From assembly GCF_016056295.1 (NCBI RefSeq), contig NZ_JAECZB010000075.1, forward strand, positions 39,270 through 103,269: 64,000 nucleotides of DNA. Reading direction: 5' to 3'. This document shows, piece after piece, positions 61,626-64,000 of the stretch. Numbering within the stretch: position 1 is the stretch's first letter; every line of letters begins with the position of its first letter. The position numbers and the translations under genes were made by a program. The notes under the pieces were generated by a model that saw nothing but the letters and a program-made list of their open reading frames with translations, was not told where the DNA came from and did no database searches. The stretch comes from Atlanticothrix silvestris CENA357. Lineage in GTDB: Bacteria > Cyanobacteriota > Cyanobacteriia > Cyanobacteriales > Nostocaceae.

Positions 61626-62903
61626 ATGACTACCTATGTAACTGAAAATCCTTCCCAAGACCCTAGCGTTAATCCTGCTCATGACATTGTAGACGTACAA
61701 ACCATCGATTGTTGCATTGTTGGTGGTGGCCCAGCAGGAGCCGTCTTGGCGCTGCTGTTGGCACGTCAAGGCATTCCTGTAACGCTATTGGAAGCACACA
61801 AAGACTTTGATCGCGACTTTCGGGGAGACACAATTCATCCATCGGTGATGCAGATTATAGAGGAATTGGGCTTAAGCGATCGCTTGCTACAATTGCCCCA
61901 TGCGAAGATGCGCCAAATTAAAGTTAAAACTCCAGAAGATACGGTAACATTGGCAGATTTTAGTCACCTTAAAACACCCTATCCTTACATTACGATGCTT
62001 CCCCAAGTGAAATTTTTGGAATTTATCACCCAAGAAGCGCAAAAATACCCTCATTTTCAGCTGGTGATGGGTGCAAATGTACAAGAATTAATCACTGAAA
62101 ATGGTGTAACTCAAGGTGTGCGTTATCGGGGTGGCGGTGGTTGGCACGAAGTCCGGGCAATACTAACAGTAGGCGCAGATGGTCGCCACTCACGGTTAAG
62201 ACAACTGGGTAATTTTGAGTCTGTTGAAACTTCACCGCCGATGGATATTCTTTGGTTTCGCCTACCTAGAAACCCAGAAGAATTTGAGGGAGGAATGGGA
62301 CGCTTTGCTCCAGGCCATATTGTCGCGATGCTTGATCGCGGTGATGAGTGGCAAATCGCCTATGTTATCCCCAAAGGTGGTTATCAAAAATTGCGGGCTG
62401 CTGGTTTGGAGGAATTAAAAAAATCTGTTGTGGAAGTTGTTCCAGAGTTAAGCGATGCCTACGGCGGGCTTCGCCAACGCATCGAAAATTTACAAGATTG
62501 GTCGCAGATAGCCTTTCTTTCAGTAGAATCTAGCCGTGTTAAGCGCTGGTATCGTCCAGGACTATTACTTATTGGTGATGCAGCCCATATCATGTCGCCA
62601 GTTGGTGGAGTCGGCATTAACTACGCCATTCAAGATGCTGTGGTAACAGCAAATGTCCTTAGCAAACCACTAAAAAACCGACATATACAGCTCAGTGATT
62701 TAGCGAAAGTCCAGCGTCAACGGGAGTTACCCACACGCATTATTCAAGCATTTCAAACTTTTATCCAGAAGCAGATTTTTGCTCCAATTCTCGGATCAAA
62801 TCGGATCTTTAAACCACCTGCATTGTTGCGTTTGCCCATTTTGCGCGATCTCCCGGCGCGGTTGATTGCTTTGGGTGTGTTTCCAGTTCACGTCGAAATT
62901 TAA
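61626..62903 (+). CDS. FAD-dependent monooxygenase (UbiH/PHBH type)
   Basis: 425 residues. N-terminal CCIVGGGPAGAVLALLLAR, FRGDTIHPSVM after the second strand, and the second FAD motif LLIGDAAHIMSPVGGVGIN. The DG motif VGADGRHSRLRQL is present. Aromatic or quinone hydroxylase family; substrate unknown. A short palindromic repeat is embedded in frame at 62453-62484 (around residues 276-287). Start ATG 61626; divergent from the ABC ATPase. Confidence 0.9.
   Translation: MTTYVTENPSQDPSVNPAHDIVDVQTIDCCIVGGGPAGAVLALLLARQGIPVTLLEAHKDFDRDFRGDTIHPSVMQIIEELGLSDRLLQLPHAKMRQIKVKTPEDTVTLADFSHLKTPYPYITMLPQVKFLEFITQEAQKYPHFQLVMGANVQELITENGVTQGVRYRGGGGWHEVRAILTVGADGRHSRLRQLGNFESVETSPPMDILWFRLPRNPEEFEGGMGRFAPGHIVAMLDRGDEWQIAYVIPKGGYQKLRAAGLEELKKSVVEVVPELSDAYGGLRQRIENLQDWSQIAFLSVESSRVKRWYRPGLLLIGDAAHIMSPVGGVGINYAIQDAVVTANVLSKPLKNRHIQLSDLAKVQRQRELPTRIIQAFQTFIQKQIFAPILGSNRIFKPPALLRLPILRDLPARLIALGVFPVHVEI
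62453..62484. repeat. REP-like foldback inside a coding sequence
   Basis: CGATGC (62453-62458) with GCATCG (62479-62484), and GGCG (62463-62466) with CGCC (62472-62475). The frame reads SDAYGGLRQRIE across it and stays open. This CCTACGGCGGGCTTCGCCAA type is a known dispersed element of Nostocales. Confidence 0.7.
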
Positions 62904-63193
62904 CCTGGTGGCAAGTATTTTTTCTCAAGTTTAATGGTACAATTATACTACTCATGCAGAATTCAATGCTCCTTATAGTCAGGCGGAAGTGACGATCAGC
63001 ATCTTAGGTGCTGTTCAACGCGATCGCTTGGCTTTTATGCTAAGAAGGACTAAAAAATAAGAGTAAATGTAGATAATTGATTCCAACAATCTTAAAAAAT
63101 GCCAACAATTAAACATACAGCATATTTCTTATGAATGAAGTACATTTGCCTAACCCCTAGCCCCTTTAGCACTTTTCCCAGTAGGAGGATTTA

Positions 63194-63757
63194 ATGAACA
63201 GCTGTGTTTTATTGGCGGAAATTATTCAAGAACCGCAACTACGCTATACAGCCGATAACCTTGCAGTCACAGAGATGCTTGTACAGTTTCAAAATTCCCA
63301 GAAGGCTGAAGATGCGCCAGCGACTTTGAAAGTTGTCGGTTGGGGGAATTTAGCCACAGAAATTCAGCAAAACTATCATCAAGGCGATCGCGTTATCATA
63401 GCAGGACGCCTAGGAATGCATACTGTTGAACGTCAAGAAGGTTTTAAAGAAAAACGGGCTGAATTGACAGTACAGCAGATTCAATCTTTGGGAGGTAATT
63501 TTGATCTCAATTCATCGGGAAATATATCGGTAGCAGAACCTCCCCCACGTCAAACTTCTCCAGTACCCACTTCACCCGCGGTTGAGATTCCCAGCTATGA
63601 ATCCCAGCGTCCAGTAACTACCCCAGCGACAACTACAGTTGGCGTTGTTCCCCCAGTGACAAAGCCCCAACCTATTGCCCAACCCAGCAAGTTTGAACCA
63701 ACTGCTTACCCCCCAGTCACAGAGGAAGAACCAGACCCAGACGATATTCCGTTTTAA
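63194..63757 (+). CDS. ssb: Single-stranded DNA-binding protein
   Basis: 187 residues. OB fold (~1-100: NSCVLLAEIIQEPQLRYT, LKVVGWGNLATEIQQNYHQG, DRVIIAGRLGMHTVERQEG). A Pro/Thr-rich disordered linker follows and ends in the acidic tip DPDDIPF that recruits repair and replication partners. The OB fold is more diverged than a typical replicative SSB, so it may be a second paralogue. Ribosome site AGGAGG. Followed by a DUF202 gene. Confidence 0.9.
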   Translation: MNSCVLLAEIIQEPQLRYTADNLAVTEMLVQFQNSQKAEDAPATLKVVGWGNLATEIQQNYHQGDRVIIAGRLGMHTVERQEGFKEKRAELTVQQIQSLGGNFDLNSSGNISVAEPPPRQTSPVPTSPAVEIPSYESQRPVTTPATTTVGVVPPVTKPQPIAQPSKFEPTAYPPVTEEEPDPDDIPF

Positions 63758-63840
63758 AAAAGCGGAGAGTCAATTATGTTTCGCGCACAACCTCAAGTAA
63801 TCTGTTATTGAGGTTAGTGGCACGGTAGAAGCTGATACAG

Positions 63841-64000
63841 ATGAATAATATATCGAAAGTAGATCGTCAACGTGAGCATCAAGCAAACGAACGTACTTTT
63901 TTAGCTTGGCTACGGACTTCTATTGCATTAATTGGCTTTGGTTTTGCCATAGCTAGATTTGGTCTATTTTTGCGTCAGCTAAATACTGCTTTAACACAAC
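63841..64000 (+). CDS. DUF202-family membrane protein, partial
   Basis: ATG at 63841, open to the window end (53 codons seen). Starts [18 protein letters not shown] followed by [20 protein letters not shown], the hallmark [11 protein letters not shown] of DUF202 (YidH-like) proteins. One full helix and the start of a loop are visible; family members have three helices and about 110 residues. Cut by the window edge, not broken. Confidence 0.85.
   Translation, partial: MNNISKVDRQREHQANERTFLAWLRTSIALIGFGFAIARFGLFLRQLNTALTQ

Overview
The window is chromosomal DNA of a filamentous, heterocyst-forming cyanobacterium (Nostocales; Nostoc/Anabaena type). The sequence supports this through a hetZ-patU pair, a ccmK3-ccmK4 pair, nblA, hemJ, cyanobacterial psbQ, Tic20 and GUN4 domains. 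GCGATCGC (HIP1) octamers are scattered throughout, and short tandem repeats of the AGTCAGT/ACTGACA type and small palindromic repeats sit between genes. I cannot name the species from sequence alone. No rRNA, tRNA, CRISPR array, intact insertion sequence or prophage was seen.

Layout. 1-290: a 21-bp tandem array and a REP palindrome. 289-5613 (minus): a three-gene cluster of GMC oxidoreductase, a DUF6765-like protein and an alpha/beta hydrolase with a cysteine nucleophile elbow. The two enzymes share a near-duplicate ~200-residue domain. 6-10 kb: an SDR, a cation-efflux pseudogene, Ap4A phosphorylase, a CHAT-GUN4 fusion, a broken Uma2 gene and a 34-residue membrane ORF. 10.7-25 kb: mostly housekeeping genes (RRM protein, SbcD-like nuclease, CinA, WecA/MraY-type transferase, GlyA, Tic20, FAH-family enzyme, ribosomal protein S6, STAS protein, DedA, ArgG). 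25.6-35 kb: a PEP-CTERM protein, PhoX phosphatase, a 49-residue ORF coupled to a DUF6825-like gene, an ABC1/AarF kinase and a PP2C phosphatase, nblA, and a Ser/Thr kinase.

35-48 kb: HyuB, a secreted small protein, ccmK3-ccmK4, then hetZ-patU-CRP regulator-M61 peptidase, then an amino-acid ABC transporter with fused binding protein and permease. 48.5-64 kb: HemJ, a serine hydrolase, an alpha/beta hydrolase lacking a nucleophile, a glycine-oxidase-like enzyme, PsbQ, a Rieske oxygenase-AraC-DCC cluster, aldo/keto reductase, Dps, pirin, a sugar-type ABC ATPase, a UbiH-like oxidoreductase, SSB and the start of a DUF202 gene that runs off the end.

The most unusual items are the split oxidoreductase/hydrolase cluster with its duplicated domain, the CHAT-GUN4 protein, two small ORFs with their own signals, and several foldback elements. 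One of these lies inside a coding sequence and two lie upstream of hetZ.
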